Of a stretch of DNA of 48,553 bases, positions 1-9,304 are shown piece after piece. The notes under the pieces were generated by a model. That model saw only the letters and a list, made by a program, of their open reading frames with translations, was not told the origin of the DNA and did not search any database. The position numbers and the translations under genes were made by a program. This DNA is from Candidatus Bathycorpusculum acetigenes (GTDB lineage Archaea; Thermoproteota; Bathyarchaeia; Bathyarchaeales; Bathycorpusculaceae), in the NCBI GenBank assembly GCA_009781675.1, contig WQVG01000007.1, positions 1 through 48,553 on the forward strand. The letters are read 5' to 3'. The number at the start of each line of letters is the position of its first letter. Position 1 is the first letter of the stretch.

Positions 1-237
1 AAGTAGGTGTTGCAGTGGTGGCAGTGGTATCTTTGGTGGTTTGTTGTTTTGTATTTTCCTGCTTTTGTGATGTGTTTGTCTTTTTGTTTTAGGTAGCGGA
101 TGCATTTTGGGTTTTGACAAACAGCGTTATTTTGACTTCTATGTCTACCTCGTGGCATGTTGTTCACAAATAGTATACATATCAACCGAGCTATAAAACA
201 TATTCTATATTAGGACATTGCCCGTTTTTTACCTAAC
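1..237. other. no gene seen
   Basis: This T/G-rich stretch at the left edge has no open frame with coding character and no RNA gene that I recognise. It lies directly downstream of the 2-oxoacid oxidoreductase fossil. Confidence 0.5.
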
Positions 238-577
238 AGGAACTGCTTATATGCGCAGAGGGAAACGGATGTATCATCCGTACCTGCAAGTAACCTAAAC
301 TTTTATTTTCTTCCCTTAGCTGGTTGAGCGATTCGATGATGGCCCCTTTGGTCGAGCCCCAGCTCACAACGATGTTCTCAGTCTTTGTCTCCAAAGAAAC
401 CTGCCTAAATTCCATCGGAACTTCTCTGTCAACCACTTCAAGTTTGCCTATACGTTTATCCATCATTTTCCGTCTGTTGAGGGGTTCCTTGTTTATGTTA
501 CCCCTTTCATTGTGTTTATCACCACTACCACTGAACACCATTCTTAGTTCCAAGAAAAGCACGCGGTGAAATTCCAT
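238..577 (-). pseudogene. fossil of 2-oxoacid:ferredoxin oxidoreductase alpha subunit (KorA/PorA-like), C-terminal part
   Basis: The frame reads GSGDKHNERG, then NRRKMMDKRIGKLE, then a VVSWGSTKGAI motif and LQVRMIHPFPSAHI. These are hallmarks of the alpha subunit of 2-oxoglutarate (or related 2-oxoacid) ferredoxin oxidoreductase near its C-terminal third. Only about 110 recognisable residues remain of a subunit usually 350-600 residues long. The frame ends right after the PFPSAHI segment, and the upstream part of the open frame has no family similarity that I can see. No beta subunit or ferredoxin subunit is adjacent. I read it as a decayed host gene. The alternative is a rearranged fragment copied from an intact locus elsewhere. 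Confidence 0.75.
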
Positions 578-955
578 TCTTGCTAAATTGAAAACGTTTG
601 TAATTTTTACCTTCCAGTGTATTGTGCATATTGTGGGTTTGTGAGTTTTATTTGCGGAAAAGTTTCCATCGTTGAGCATTTGATGTGCCGCAGAAAATTT
701 GTGTGCTCACACCCGCTTCGCCTCTGCTATATACTTCAGTGGATTCTAGAGAATTTAATGTTTCGGAAAAAGTGGTTGTTGATACATATGTGTTTTGTAT
801 ATGATTTATTGCTAAGCTTGTAGCAAATGAATGGTTTATGTGCGTGTAGACAACTTTGTGGTTGTTAGTAAGTAAACAGCCTGTTTATTTGGTTTGATTG
901 TTGGTATGGTGGAGTTTTGTTCTTAAATAAGGTGAACGTTATAACAGAATGTTGG
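578..955. other. no gene seen
   Basis: AT-rich spacer between the oxidoreductase fossil and the stop of the PadR gene. Short open frames here lack family motifs and codon character. Further decayed pieces of the upstream gene may be hidden here but I cannot recognise them. Confidence 0.45.
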
Positions 956-1540
956 TCAGGTTGTCTCTTTAGTTTCGTGTGGTTGTTTTTTTATTTCTGT
1001 TATTTTCTGGTTTACCTCGATGAGTCGTTGTCGCATTGTTTTGATTGATTTTGCGAGGTGTTTGCGGTGTGTTTCTAGGTGTTGGAGTGTTTCTTTGTTT
1101 TTATCTTTGTCTTCGAGGAAAGGGCTGAATGGTGAGGGTATGTTGGGTGGCGGTGTAGCTGTTTCAATGTTTAGGACGTCGCGGGCAAATTCGGTGAAGA
1201 GGTTGTTCATGTTGCTAAAGATTTCGGCTTGTTTTATGATGGCTTGTTTGAGGATAATTTCGCCTGAGGCGGTTATTTTGTAGATTTTAAGTCGGCGATT
1301 TTTTAGTGTGTGCCATTCGCCTTTTATGTATCCGTTTTTTTCGAGGTCGCGCAAGATGGGGTAGATGCCACCGGGGGTGGGTGCCCAAAAGCCTTTGGTG
1401 CGGCTTTCGATTTCTTTCATGATTTCATAGCCGTGGCTGGGTTTTTTGTTAAGCAGTATGATGACGCCCATGCGTATGTATCCTGTTTGGGCTACTTTGA
1501 TCCAGTTTTGGCTGGCTTCGTTTTCGGGTTCGGGTTTCAA
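956..1540 (-). CDS. PadR-family transcriptional regulator
   Basis: A winged-helix repressor of the PadR family. After about 25 residues comes the PadR core: GVIILLNKKPSHGYEIMKEI, then the TPGGIYPILRDLEKNGYIKG recognition segment, then a long C-terminal helical region that probably dimerises. The open frame extends to 1615, but a TATA-like box on this strand at 1574-1584 puts the RNA start near 1553. I therefore prefer the TTG at 1540, which gives about 194 residues. It is divergent from the ABC exporter at 1630, the usual arrangement for a PadR repressor of an efflux pump. The inducer is unknown. Confidence 0.85.
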   Translation of the reverse strand: MKPEPENEASQNWIKVAQTGYIRMGVIILLNKKPSHGYEIMKEIESRTKGFWAPTPGGIYPILRDLEKNGYIKGEWHTLKNRRLKIYKITASGEIILKQAIIKQAEIFSNMNNLFTEFARDVLNIETATPPPNIPSPFSPFLEDKDKNKETLQHLETHRKHLAKSIKTMRQRLIEVNQKITEIKKQPHETKETT

Positions 1541-1573
1541 CTTCGGTTCGATTGTATAGTATTTATAGGCAAC

Positions 1574-1625
1574 TTTTATATTTTGCCACAATATATTGCT
1601 GTCAATAATATTCAAAGGGAGGTAA
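1574..1625. promoter_or_regulatory. divergent promoter region, padR / ABC exporter
   Basis: An A/T box at 1574-1584 reads AAAATATAAAA on the minus strand, placed for PadR transcription. ATATATT at 1591-1597 is placed for the exporter. A strong Shine-Dalgarno-like AAGGGAGGT at about 1615-1623 sits just before the ATG at 1630. The short shared region makes autoregulation and pump repression by PadR likely, but I see no clear palindrome as operator. Confidence 0.5.
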
Positions 1626-1629
1626 TTCC

Positions 1630-2646
1630 ATGGACAATGGCAACATAATCGAAGTTAAGAACTTGACCAAGATGTTCGGCAAATTCATCGCTGTAGACGA
1701 CATATCCTTCAGCGTCAAAAAGGGTGAAATCTTTGGTCTTTTGGGCCCAAACGGTGCAGGCAAAAGCACAACCCTCCGTATGTTAAGCACGCTATCACAA
1801 CCCACCAAGGGAACTGCAACAATCGGTGGTTATGATACCGTTAAGCATGACATGCAGGTCCGTAAACTTATAGGTATAGTCAGTGAAAAAATGATAATTT
1901 ACAACCGTTTAACCGCTAGAGAGAATCTCTCCTTCTTTGGTAACCTTTTTAATATACCCAAAGACACATTAAACAAACGCATCGACGAATTACTTGAACT
2001 TGTCAAGTTAACTAAATTCAAAGATGCTCAAGTTGGTACCTTCTCAACAGGTATGCGCCAACGGATGAATGTAATTCGCGCCCTGCTAAACATGCCCAAG
2101 GTTCTCTACTTAGACGAGCCTACCTTAGGTCTAGATCCTCAGTCATCGGTTGAAATCCGCGAATTCATAAGGAAACTCAACCAAGAACAGGGCACAACCG
2201 TAGTTTTAACAACACACATGATGATTGATGCTGACTTGCTTTGTGATCGCATAGCAATCGTTGATCATGGAAAAATTATCGCCCTAGATACATCTACAAA
2301 TCTCAAAAAGATCATTTCTGGAGCAGATACTATGATAATAAACCTTGAAATAGCCAACTTAACTCCCGATATGCTAAGCGCCATAAAAGCGCTGGGCTGC
2401 ATAGACTCGGTTACTCAAGAAAATTCTACGCAACTACGCATTATTGTTCATGGCGAAAATGCCTTTGATGAGATAGTGGATCTCGTACGTAAACGTGGTG
2501 GTAAAATAACCTCCATGTCCAACCTGCAACCCACACTCGAAGACGTGTTCCTCCACATCACAGGACACGATGTGCGCGACAGTGTAGCTGAAAAAGTTCC
2601 AATGCAACATCGGCGGTTTGGTATGCCGCAGGCGCGGGTGAGATAG
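1630..2646 (+). CDS. ABC transporter ATP-binding protein (DrrA/CcmA type)
   Basis: ATPase subunit of an ABC-2 type exporter that powers efflux with the permease encoded 2 bases downstream. Walker A GPNGAGKST is at residues 39-47. The signature region reads FSTGMRQRMN near residue 138, followed by Walker B VLYLDEPTLGLD and the H-loop TTHMM. A C-terminal regulatory extension of about 110 residues is typical of drug or polysaccharide exporters of the DrrA group. The ATG at 1630 has a strong Shine-Dalgarno sequence. The substrate cannot be read from sequence. PadR control suggests a toxic small molecule. Confidence 0.93.
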   Translation: MDNGNIIEVKNLTKMFGKFIAVDDISFSVKKGEIFGLLGPNGAGKSTTLRMLSTLSQPTKGTATIGGYDTVKHDMQVRKLIGIVSEKMIIYNRLTARENLSFFGNLFNIPKDTLNKRIDELLELVKLTKFKDAQVGTFSTGMRQRMNVIRALLNMPKVLYLDEPTLGLDPQSSVEIREFIRKLNQEQGTTVVLTTHMMIDADLLCDRIAIVDHGKIIALDTSTNLKKIISGADTMIINLEIANLTPDMLSAIKALGCIDSVTQENSTQLRIIVHGENAFDEIVDLVRKRGGKITSMSNLQPTLEDVFLHITGHDVRDSVAEKVPMQHRRFGMPQARVR

Positions 2647-2648
2647 GC

Positions 2649-3848
2649 ATGACCGTCCAAACGATCCTAAAGCACAGTCTCCGTATTGCCTGGAAAGACC
2701 TCATGGAACTATTCCGTAACCGGCTGGGTCTAGTATTGCTTATTGTGATGCCCCTATTCATGATGGTTATGGTGGGCTTTATCTATCCCTCAGGCGGCGC
2801 AAGCATAAGCAACATGCCCATAGCCATGGTTAACGAAGACGCGGGTTTCAACAATTCATATCTGCCCAGCCAAACTTTCTTTAGCACACTACAGGGTATC
2901 AACGACCAAACCCACATGATGACCCTAAATAGCGCCTCAAGCTTAGAAGAAGTCACAGATTTGGTGCAACGGGGCGAACTCAGTGGTGGAATTGTAATCC
3001 CAAGTAACTTCAGCCAATCCATCCTAAGTGGTGAGCAAGGAACAATCATCATCGTAACTGATCAGTCAAATCCCCAAATATCTGCCACCATCCAAGCTGT
3101 CCTCTCAGGTGTATTCGACGGCATGGCCACAGCGATGGCGCAACAAAATGTGCTATTGATGAACCCAGCATTAAATTCCTCCTCTGCGTTAGCCGTCGTG
3201 AAGCCCCTAAACGTCCAGTCTCAGGGCGTAGTCCCAGGTAATCCAAGCTACTTTGATTTTATCGCACCGGGACTTATGGCTATGACCGTCATGATGAGTG
3301 TCATGACCGGTTTGCCAGTCGCGATTTCACATGAAAAAGAACTCGGCACAATGGATGGTATGATGGTTGCACCTGTCAACCGTCTCTCTATACTGTTGGG
3401 TAAAACGCTGGCACAAACTCTCAGAGGCTTAATACAGGGTGCCATAATACTGGCACTGGCAATTGGCATATTCGGAGTTGCCATACAAGGTAGCATTTTT
3501 CTGGTGTTTGCCTTGTTATTGTTGGGTGTATTTAGTTTCGTTGGATTAGGTATAGTCATAACATCATTTACCAAAGACCAAGAAACCGCCCAGATGCTCA
3601 TGATGACCTTGATGTTTCCAATGATGTTCCTTAGCGGCGTATTCTTCCCCATACAGCAGATGCCTGCCTTTATGCAGACTATCAGCCACTTTCTGCCGCT
3701 GACATATGCTGCCGATGCTCTGCGTAAAGTCATGGTATTAGGTGCTGGTATACCGCAAATATCAACAGAACTTATAGTGCTCACAGCGTTTGGCATAGTC
3801 ATGATAGCCATAGCTCTGCCGGTCTTCCGAAAAATGATGACGCGATAG
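2649..3848 (+). CDS. ABC-2 type transporter permease
   Basis: Membrane subunit partnering the ATPase just upstream. It has one N-terminal transmembrane helix (about residues 25-47), a large extracytoplasmic domain of about 150 residues, then five hydrophobic segments from about residue 205 to the C-terminus. This is the YhgE/DrrB-like ABC-2 topology. The FLSGVFFPIQQMPAFMQTIS stretch near the end is characteristic of ABC-2 permeases. Its length of 399 residues is normal for the long form with an extracellular domain. It is transcribed with the ATPase gene. Confidence 0.92.
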   Translation: MTVQTILKHSLRIAWKDLMELFRNRLGLVLLIVMPLFMMVMVGFIYPSGGASISNMPIAMVNEDAGFNNSYLPSQTFFSTLQGINDQTHMMTLNSASSLEEVTDLVQRGELSGGIVIPSNFSQSILSGEQGTIIIVTDQSNPQISATIQAVLSGVFDGMATAMAQQNVLLMNPALNSSSALAVVKPLNVQSQGVVPGNPSYFDFIAPGLMAMTVMMSVMTGLPVAISHEKELGTMDGMMVAPVNRLSILLGKTLAQTLRGLIQGAIILALAIGIFGVAIQGSIFLVFALLLLGVFSFVGLGIVITSFTKDQETAQMLMMTLMFPMMFLSGVFFPIQQMPAFMQTISHFLPLTYAADALRKVMVLGAGIPQISTELIVLTAFGIVMIAIALPVFRKMMTR

Positions 3849-3860
3849 GAGCCAACACAG

Positions 3861-4010
3861 ATGAGTACCCTCTGTTCAAGGTGCCCCTTTTTTCAACTGG
3901 CTCCCCTTCTGAGGCGCAGAAACGCCCGCAAACGGTGTCGTCTTGAGCCCCAACGGCAACTTCGTATCTACAAATGCAAGGATTTCCCTGAGAAGCGATC
4001 CCGAGAATAA
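3861..4010 (+). CDS. putative four-cysteine mini-protein
   Basis: A 49-residue frame opening with ATG 12 bases after the permease stop. It begins MSTLCSRCPFFQLAPLL, is rich in Arg/Lys in the middle, and ends with an IYKCKDFPEKR segment. Its four cysteines (5, 8, 26 and 39) are arranged as CxxC...C...C, which suggests one zinc or Fe-S knuckle. It may be co-transcribed with the exporter. I do not recognise the family. Support is the cysteine pattern, the tight spacing and native-like codons. Confidence 0.5.
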   Translation: MSTLCSRCPFFQLAPLLRRRNARKRCRLEPQRQLRIYKCKDFPEKRSRE

Positions 4011-4868
4011 CCCCCATTTTTTGCGGTTCTGTTGTCCCCCTATCTTTAAAAGGGTGACCGGTGATTTTTAATTGATTTTATTGAGGTTTGGAAATCTATG
4101 GATTTTAGTTGTCATGTATTTGTTTATTAAATAATTCTGTGGTTATAGTGTGATCTGTGGTTATAGTTAGTGGAAATTGGATAATAAGGTTAAAAAATTG
4201 GGTATAATGTGGCAAAATGCTATATGTTGTGATAGTTGATAGGGAAAATTGTGAACGGATGATAAAAATCTCACTGAAAATGTGTTTATATCTTTTTCAA
4301 TAGCGTGGTATACTGCAAATCCAATCATCTGCCCCGCTATTATGGGTGGTGGAACCCATGATATTGGACCTAAAGTCAGTGGAGTTTGAAAGATTTGTAA
4401 TATGTCTACGCTGGTTGTTTTCAATTGCTTACCATTTGTAAGCAGTTCAATTACACCCTCTTCTTTTTAATCGATTTTTAAACTATCTAATATATATTTG
4501 CATTTCGAGACTTTGAGATTAATCTGTTTTGGGTTGATTCGGTGGTGATGTAGTGTATGATGTTTATTAGCAGGATGGTTTATGGTGGAGGTGGAACTTG
4601 GCATCAAAATACTCGTCACCAATCGTTTAAAGATGTATAAGTCAAGGGGTTATTTGTCGAGAAACTGTCTGATCTGTACCGTTGACTCTGCTAAGGCCTC
4701 TTTGGTTATCTGTTGTGTGTATAAATGGATTGTTATGTTTAGAAATTTATGGAATTTATGAACAATATTGCAATGTTGATTGTTGTGTTATTGTTCATAA
4801 TTGTTGAGACAATCTGAATACATACTTGTACAAAGGTTTTTTAACTCTCAAAACGACTTCTAAACATA
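4011..4868. other. long spacer, no confident gene
   Basis: About 860 AT-rich bases. An 85-residue minus-strand frame at 4167-4424 has a plausible LTLGPISWVPPPIIAG segment, but no family match and no promoter that I can see, so I do not call it. Nothing else here looks coding or structured. The flippase-like gene promoter should lie near the right end. Confidence 0.4.
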
Positions 4869-6011
4869 ATGTCCAGCTCACAAACATCCGCTCAGAAACC
4901 CAAACGATCTGTGAATCGAATCTTAAAGGTACTGCTTCAAGTGGTCGCTATAGTTGCTATTGTGACTGCTCTGCTTTGGTACATTGGAACAACCGTTCCA
5001 GTTGACTTTAAACCAGCTGAACCCACGATCATCAGAGGCATAGATTTTCTTTTCACCAAAATACTTGAGATGGATATTCTCTATTTTCTTTTGGCGTTTT
5101 TGATGTATTTTGGAATTAACATATTCTTTACAGTACGTTTGAGACGGGTTTTAGCCAAAGATGGTGTGAAAACCACTTTTGGAAGAAGCCTCCTTGCTCA
5201 GTATGCAGGCATGCTTACAAGCGACTTCACTCCTGGCCGTGCAGGCTACATTTTAACGCCTGTTTATCTTCGGGATCAAAATGTCCCTACCTCAAAGGGG
5301 CTCTCAAGTATCCTAGGTATTCAAACTATTGAGTTTCTGGTTAAAGTGGCGGGCGGAATAGGTGCCGTATCTTATTTGTTATATATGGTTCCGGCGGCAA
5401 CATGGACTGAAATGTTTCCCCAAGAAATAGTCGGCGTAAATATCGGCATTATAGTAGCGGGGTTAGGTATCGGTTTAATGTTTCTGGGTGCGCTAGTACT
5501 AGCAGCCTTTACATGGTCAAAGAGAGCTATTGCACTGTTTGACCGCATTGCAAACTGGCGATTTCTAAAAAAATTCACCGGCGGATTGATGGGTAAACTT
5601 GAAGAATACAAAGAAAGCGCACACAGCACTCAACGGGCCATCCCCGAAATCTTTGCATTAACGATGATTTGTTGGATGCTCAAAGGGTTCGAATGGTACT
5701 TTTTAGGGTTAGCTCTAGGCATTACAAATGTTCCTTTGATAGCTTTCTTCTTAATTCATCCCTTAGTGACTGCTCTGGCGTTCATTCCAATCCTTCCCGC
5801 TGGAATCGGTGTGCAGGAATTCGGCATCATAGGCATACTTGGCTTACTAGGTGTTCCCTTGGAAATAGCCGGCGTTTTTGCAATAATCGCCCGTCTTTTA
5901 CTAATATTCCAAGACCTCATAGGAGTACCCCAAATCGTCAAATCCACCGGCCTGATATTCTCACGCAAAACACCCCCAGAAACCCCCATCACTCCACCTG
6001 CAACAGCATAG
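4869..6011 (+). CDS. flippase-like integral membrane protein (lysylphosphatidylglycerol synthase TM / UPF0104 family)
   Basis: A 380-residue membrane protein with about eight hydrophobic segments. The N-terminal helix spans about residues 22-43. Conserved family signatures include the DFTPGRAGYIL segment near residue 120 and a GIGVQEFGIIGILGLLGVP segment near residue 315. Members are the membrane domains related to MprF and AglD. In archaea they are often linked to lipid-linked sugar or cell-surface glycan handling, but this protein has no fused catalytic domain. The gene stands alone, so the substrate is unknown. Confidence 0.85.
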   Translation: MSSSQTSAQKPKRSVNRILKVLLQVVAIVAIVTALLWYIGTTVPVDFKPAEPTIIRGIDFLFTKILEMDILYFLLAFLMYFGINIFFTVRLRRVLAKDGVKTTFGRSLLAQYAGMLTSDFTPGRAGYILTPVYLRDQNVPTSKGLSSILGIQTIEFLVKVAGGIGAVSYLLYMVPAATWTEMFPQEIVGVNIGIIVAGLGIGLMFLGALVLAAFTWSKRAIALFDRIANWRFLKKFTGGLMGKLEEYKESAHSTQRAIPEIFALTMICWMLKGFEWYFLGLALGITNVPLIAFFLIHPLVTALAFIPILPAGIGVQEFGIIGILGLLGVPLEIAGVFAIIARLLLIFQDLIGVPQIVKSTGLIFSRKTPPETPITPPATA

Positions 6012-6230
6012 TTACAACTGCCCTATTACGCACTATTTGCTTTCTAATCGGACGTTATTCTATCCGTTTGATCCATTGTCTTTCTAAATCTTTACGCATA
6101 ACCAGCTCTTACTGGTTGCAAAAACCTAAATTAATCCCTTGTCGCTGGGTAGTATACTAATGCTAATACCGTTATTTTGTAGACTTAACGTCTTTATATT
6201 GGATTTTTTAATACCTTTATTAGAAATCTG

Positions 6231-6590
6231 GTGAACCGCTTGGCATCGTTTACACTCATAATTTATGAAGCCCCATACAGCAAAGAACGTGCTCTAACTG
6301 CACTTCGATTCGCCACTACTTGCGATTTAGAAGGCCATAAAGTTCGTATTTGGCTTTTTGAAAATGGCGTCTACCTTGCCAAGAAAGGGCAAAACGTTGC
6401 TCAGGGATTAATTAACTATGGCCAGATGCTCGAAGACCTCCTCAAAGGCGGTATAGCTGTTAAAGCCTGTGTGGTCTGTGCAGATGCAAGGGGCTTAACT
6501 GAGGCAGAACTGATTGATGGCGTAAAACTGGCGACGGTGCATGACTTGGTTGAGTGGACAGTTAATAGCGACAAAGTCATAACATTTTAG
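6231..6590 (+). CDS. DsrE-family protein
   Basis: A 119-residue DsrE/DsrF-like fold protein. It has a beta-strand start (FTLIIYEAPYSKERALTALR), a mid-helix after KVRIWLFENGVYL, and a CVVCADARGL segment carrying cysteines near residue 83. Such proteins bind or relay sulfur as persulfide. It starts with GTG at 6231, and a TATA-like TTTATATT lies about 35 bases upstream. A tusA-like gene follows after 7 bases. The pair probably moves sulfur in tRNA thiolation, molybdopterin or Fe-S metabolism. Which one cannot be told from the window. Confidence 0.85.
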   Translation: MNRLASFTLIIYEAPYSKERALTALRFATTCDLEGHKVRIWLFENGVYLAKKGQNVAQGLINYGQMLEDLLKGGIAVKACVVCADARGLTEAELIDGVKLATVHDLVEWTVNSDKVITF

Positions 6591-6597
6591 TGACTCC

Positions 6598-6831
6598 GTG
6601 AATCCGTTGAATGTTGAAAAACTTGATGTACGAGGAAAAATGTGTCCTCTCCCGGTCGCTTTCACTAAGCGCAAGCTGGAAACTATGTCCTCTGAGCAAC
6701 TACTTGAAGTCACCTGTGAGGGCGAACTAGAGTTCGATAACATACAACGCTGGGTAAAGAATCAGGGCCATGAAATTGTCCAAGCCCAAAAAACCTCCGA
6801 TACATTCAAGATACTAATAAAAAAACGCTAA
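6598..6831 (+). CDS. TusA-family sulfurtransferase
   Basis: A 77-residue TusA/SirA-like protein. It has the diagnostic LDVRGKMCPLPVAFTKRKLE start, with catalytic Cys in CPLP near residue 16, and an LEVTCEGE beta strand. It accepts and passes persulfide sulfur. It starts with GTG seven bases after the DsrE-like gene, so the two form a sulfur-relay operon. No tusBC, dsrAB or rhodanese gene is nearby. Confidence 0.92.
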   Translation: MNPLNVEKLDVRGKMCPLPVAFTKRKLETMSSEQLLEVTCEGELEFDNIQRWVKNQGHEIVQAQKTSDTFKILIKKR

Positions 6832-7008
6832 CATCTCATCTCTATAGTAATCTGCTGTATGTCTGAAATAGAGTGTGACTAAACATTGCTATTCAGAGAC
6901 AAGACCCAGCTGTTACTCATCTTTCCTTCTATTCAAAAACCGTTTATGCACTCGATGCCGAAAGGTGGTGGTTTATGTTGCGCAACAAGAATAGTGTCCT
7001 TTCCGTTT

Positions 7009-8475
7009 TTAGCTTCTCAATGTCGCAATGAACCCGCGTGTTACATCTTTAATCGATTGAATCAGTGGATACCGAATTTTTTCTGATGAAAGGCTCGCCA
7101 GACGGTCTACTCGGAAATAGATCGGTGGATGAGGATCCAGCCCCAGCCATTCCTGAATACGATAAGACGGTGTCCTCTCATAGAGCAACCGCTGGAACCC
7201 AATTTTTTCCAGTGACTCCGCTAGAACCTTGGGGTTACCCACTACCATAGCTGAGATCAAATCGGCACGGGCCTCAAAAAATTTGGCTATGAAGAAAATG
7301 AGTACCATAATCGCCCAGAAATATGCAAAAAACAATAAGGAAGAAAAAATTAGTGGAAACAGGGGAAACAGTACATAGAAGCGGAAGAGAAACTCTGCAG
7401 AAACCAATCCGTAGAGTATGAGTGGATCTCGGCCTCGAAGATGCCCAAATTCATGTCCCAAAACTCCCAAAAGTTCTGCTTCGTTTAATTGAACTAAAAT
7501 GCCTGTGGTTATCAGGACTAATCCGCGTTTGGGACTAGGACCCGAAGCCGCGGCATTGGGAACCATGGTGTTTGAAACCACTACTTTGGGCATGGGAAAA
7601 TTGAATCGATCCGCAATATTTTTAACTAAACCATAGACGTTAACTTTTTTGGTTTTAAGATTTTGCAATTCACAGGGTACCCCATGTTTTAAAAAAATCT
7701 TCTGTGCAGACTCAACCTCAACTTCTCCTTGTTTGGTGATTATTTCCTCATAAATTTCTTTTTTTATGGCCAACAGTGTTTCCCGCGGATAGGTTTTTTT
7801 AAAATCTCCCATCTTATTTACTGGAAGATAATACTCCAATAGATGGATGGTAGGGTTAGCTTTGGTGATGTGCCATTCTGCATTGCGGCCGATAAAGCGG
7901 TTAGAATAGAACACAAAGATAAACTGAATGCCGATTAATATCAGCGGCGCAACCCAAAACGCATCGGGAACAACTGTTGCTATAGTGATAAATATGAACA
8001 TTCCAAAAACGATGAAAACCACAAAGAAGAGGAGCTGAGTTTCAAGGAAAAATCGATTGAAAGATTTTTCGGGTTTTGTGTAGGCTTCTGGAACGATTTT
8101 CTCTCCTTCCCGCCAGACAAAACATACGGCGGCACTTCGGGCGTTCTGCGAGAAAACTTGCATCGCTATTAGAATATCTTGTTTTGCTTCTTCTACAGCG
8201 GATTTAGGTACTGAGGGGTTGAGCGGTGTGATTCTTAATTCAAAGGGCGTGCCGCTTTTAACTTCCACATCGAGCAGGTGACTGCTTTGCTGATCGGTAA
8301 CTACATAGGTTAATTTTTCGCCTTTTACGGTGGGCTCCCTTTTGATGTTAGTAAACCGCTGATTTTGAGGCAACAAATACTGGGTGTAGATAAAATCAAA
8401 GAGTTTCTCATAGTAACTAGGCGGAACCTCAGGAGTTATCCTATACATAAAAAATGGAAAAGGAGACGACATCAT
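7009..8475 (-). CDS. M48-family membrane metalloprotease
   Basis: A zinc protease of the HtpX/Ste24 clan, 488 residues. HEFGH is at residues 341-345 (zinc ligands H341 and H345, catalytic E342), and a downstream FFEARADLIS supplies the third ligand. Two hydrophobic segments lie at about 150-195 and more after the HEFGH helix, so it is a membrane protein with a cytosolic active site. The first 140 residues are an unusual soluble extension without a recognisable domain, longer than bacterial HtpX. Likely role: membrane protein quality control. It is a single gene facing left. Confidence 0.88.
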   Translation of the reverse strand: MMSSPFPFFMYRITPEVPPSYYEKLFDFIYTQYLLPQNQRFTNIKREPTVKGEKLTYVVTDQQSSHLLDVEVKSGTPFELRITPLNPSVPKSAVEEAKQDILIAMQVFSQNARSAAVCFVWREGEKIVPEAYTKPEKSFNRFFLETQLLFFVVFIVFGMFIFITIATVVPDAFWVAPLILIGIQFIFVFYSNRFIGRNAEWHITKANPTIHLLEYYLPVNKMGDFKKTYPRETLLAIKKEIYEEIITKQGEVEVESAQKIFLKHGVPCELQNLKTKKVNVYGLVKNIADRFNFPMPKVVVSNTMVPNAAASGPSPKRGLVLITTGILVQLNEAELLGVLGHEFGHLRGRDPLILYGLVSAEFLFRFYVLFPLFPLIFSSLLFFAYFWAIMVLIFFIAKFFEARADLISAMVVGNPKVLAESLEKIGFQRLLYERTPSYRIQEWLGLDPHPPIYFRVDRLASLSSEKIRYPLIQSIKDVTRGFIATLRS

Positions 8476-8753
8476 ATCTGGCTGTCAAAACCTACAGTTA
8501 TTCACTGTTTCACCGTTTTATATCCTTATTTAGGACATGAGCATAAGCCGCTTAAGGGACACGCATGCGTTAATTGATTTCTTGACTTTTCAGGGGGGGC
8601 TAGCGTTTATTAATCTCGGAATTCATTGTTAAAACCACATACTGTTAGTGAAAAAGACTTTGTAGCATCAAATAAACGCTTTAGATGATGATGCAGAGAA
8701 ATATTAAACTTACAGTAGCTCAAACAAAACGTGAGCTGATTGTATAACTTAGG

Positions 8754-9167
8754 ATGGAATATGTTACTTTGGCAACATTAAAAAAAACCATACTCGTTGT
8801 TGACGATGATAAATCTATACTGCGAACATTCACCCGAATCCTACAAAAAAGCGGCTATGAAATCGATACCGCAGAAACAGGAAAGGAAGCCATGGAAAAA
8901 ACTGAAACCCGCAGTTACGATTTAGCTCTCGTAGACATCAGGTTGCCCGACATGGACGGCACTGATTTACTAGCAAAACTCAAAAAACCTCTCCAGCATA
9001 CCGTTAAAATCATGATCACGGGGTTTCCATCACTAGAAACCGGAGTTAAAGCTCTAGATGAAGGCGCAGATGCATATCTGGTTAAACCTGTGAAACCTCA
9101 GGAACTGCTTATCCTCCTCGAAGAGAAACTCAAAAGCCGTGAAGAAGCCTCAGAAATCAGCAATTAA
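8754..9167 (+). CDS. single-domain response regulator
   Basis: A 137-residue CheY-like receiver. Acidic pocket D17-D18-D19, phospho-acceptor D61 in LALVDIRLPDMDG, conserved Thr89 in MITGF, and the KP lysine in AYLVKPVKP. There is no output domain and no histidine kinase in the neighbourhood, so it must act by protein contact and be phosphorylated by a distant kinase. A short charged tail ends the protein. Confidence 0.92.
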   Translation: MEYVTLATLKKTILVVDDDKSILRTFTRILQKSGYEIDTAETGKEAMEKTETRSYDLALVDIRLPDMDGTDLLAKLKKPLQHTVKIMITGFPSLETGVKALDEGADAYLVKPVKPQELLILLEEKLKSREEASEISN

Positions 9168-9304
9168 TATTCATATTATGGCCACAAAGTGTTCGCTCAC
9201 TCTTTAATTGAATATAATTGTCACATCTATCAAGAGTATTTGCTTTACAAAAAATATTTGAGAGTATCTAAGGGGATTATAAGGCGGTTTAGTTCTTTGT
9301 ACTG

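Noticed and set aside
4167-4424. 85-residue minus-strand frame in the long spacer
   Set aside because: No family similarity, ribosome site or TATA box. The spacer is AT-rich and the frame could be chance.
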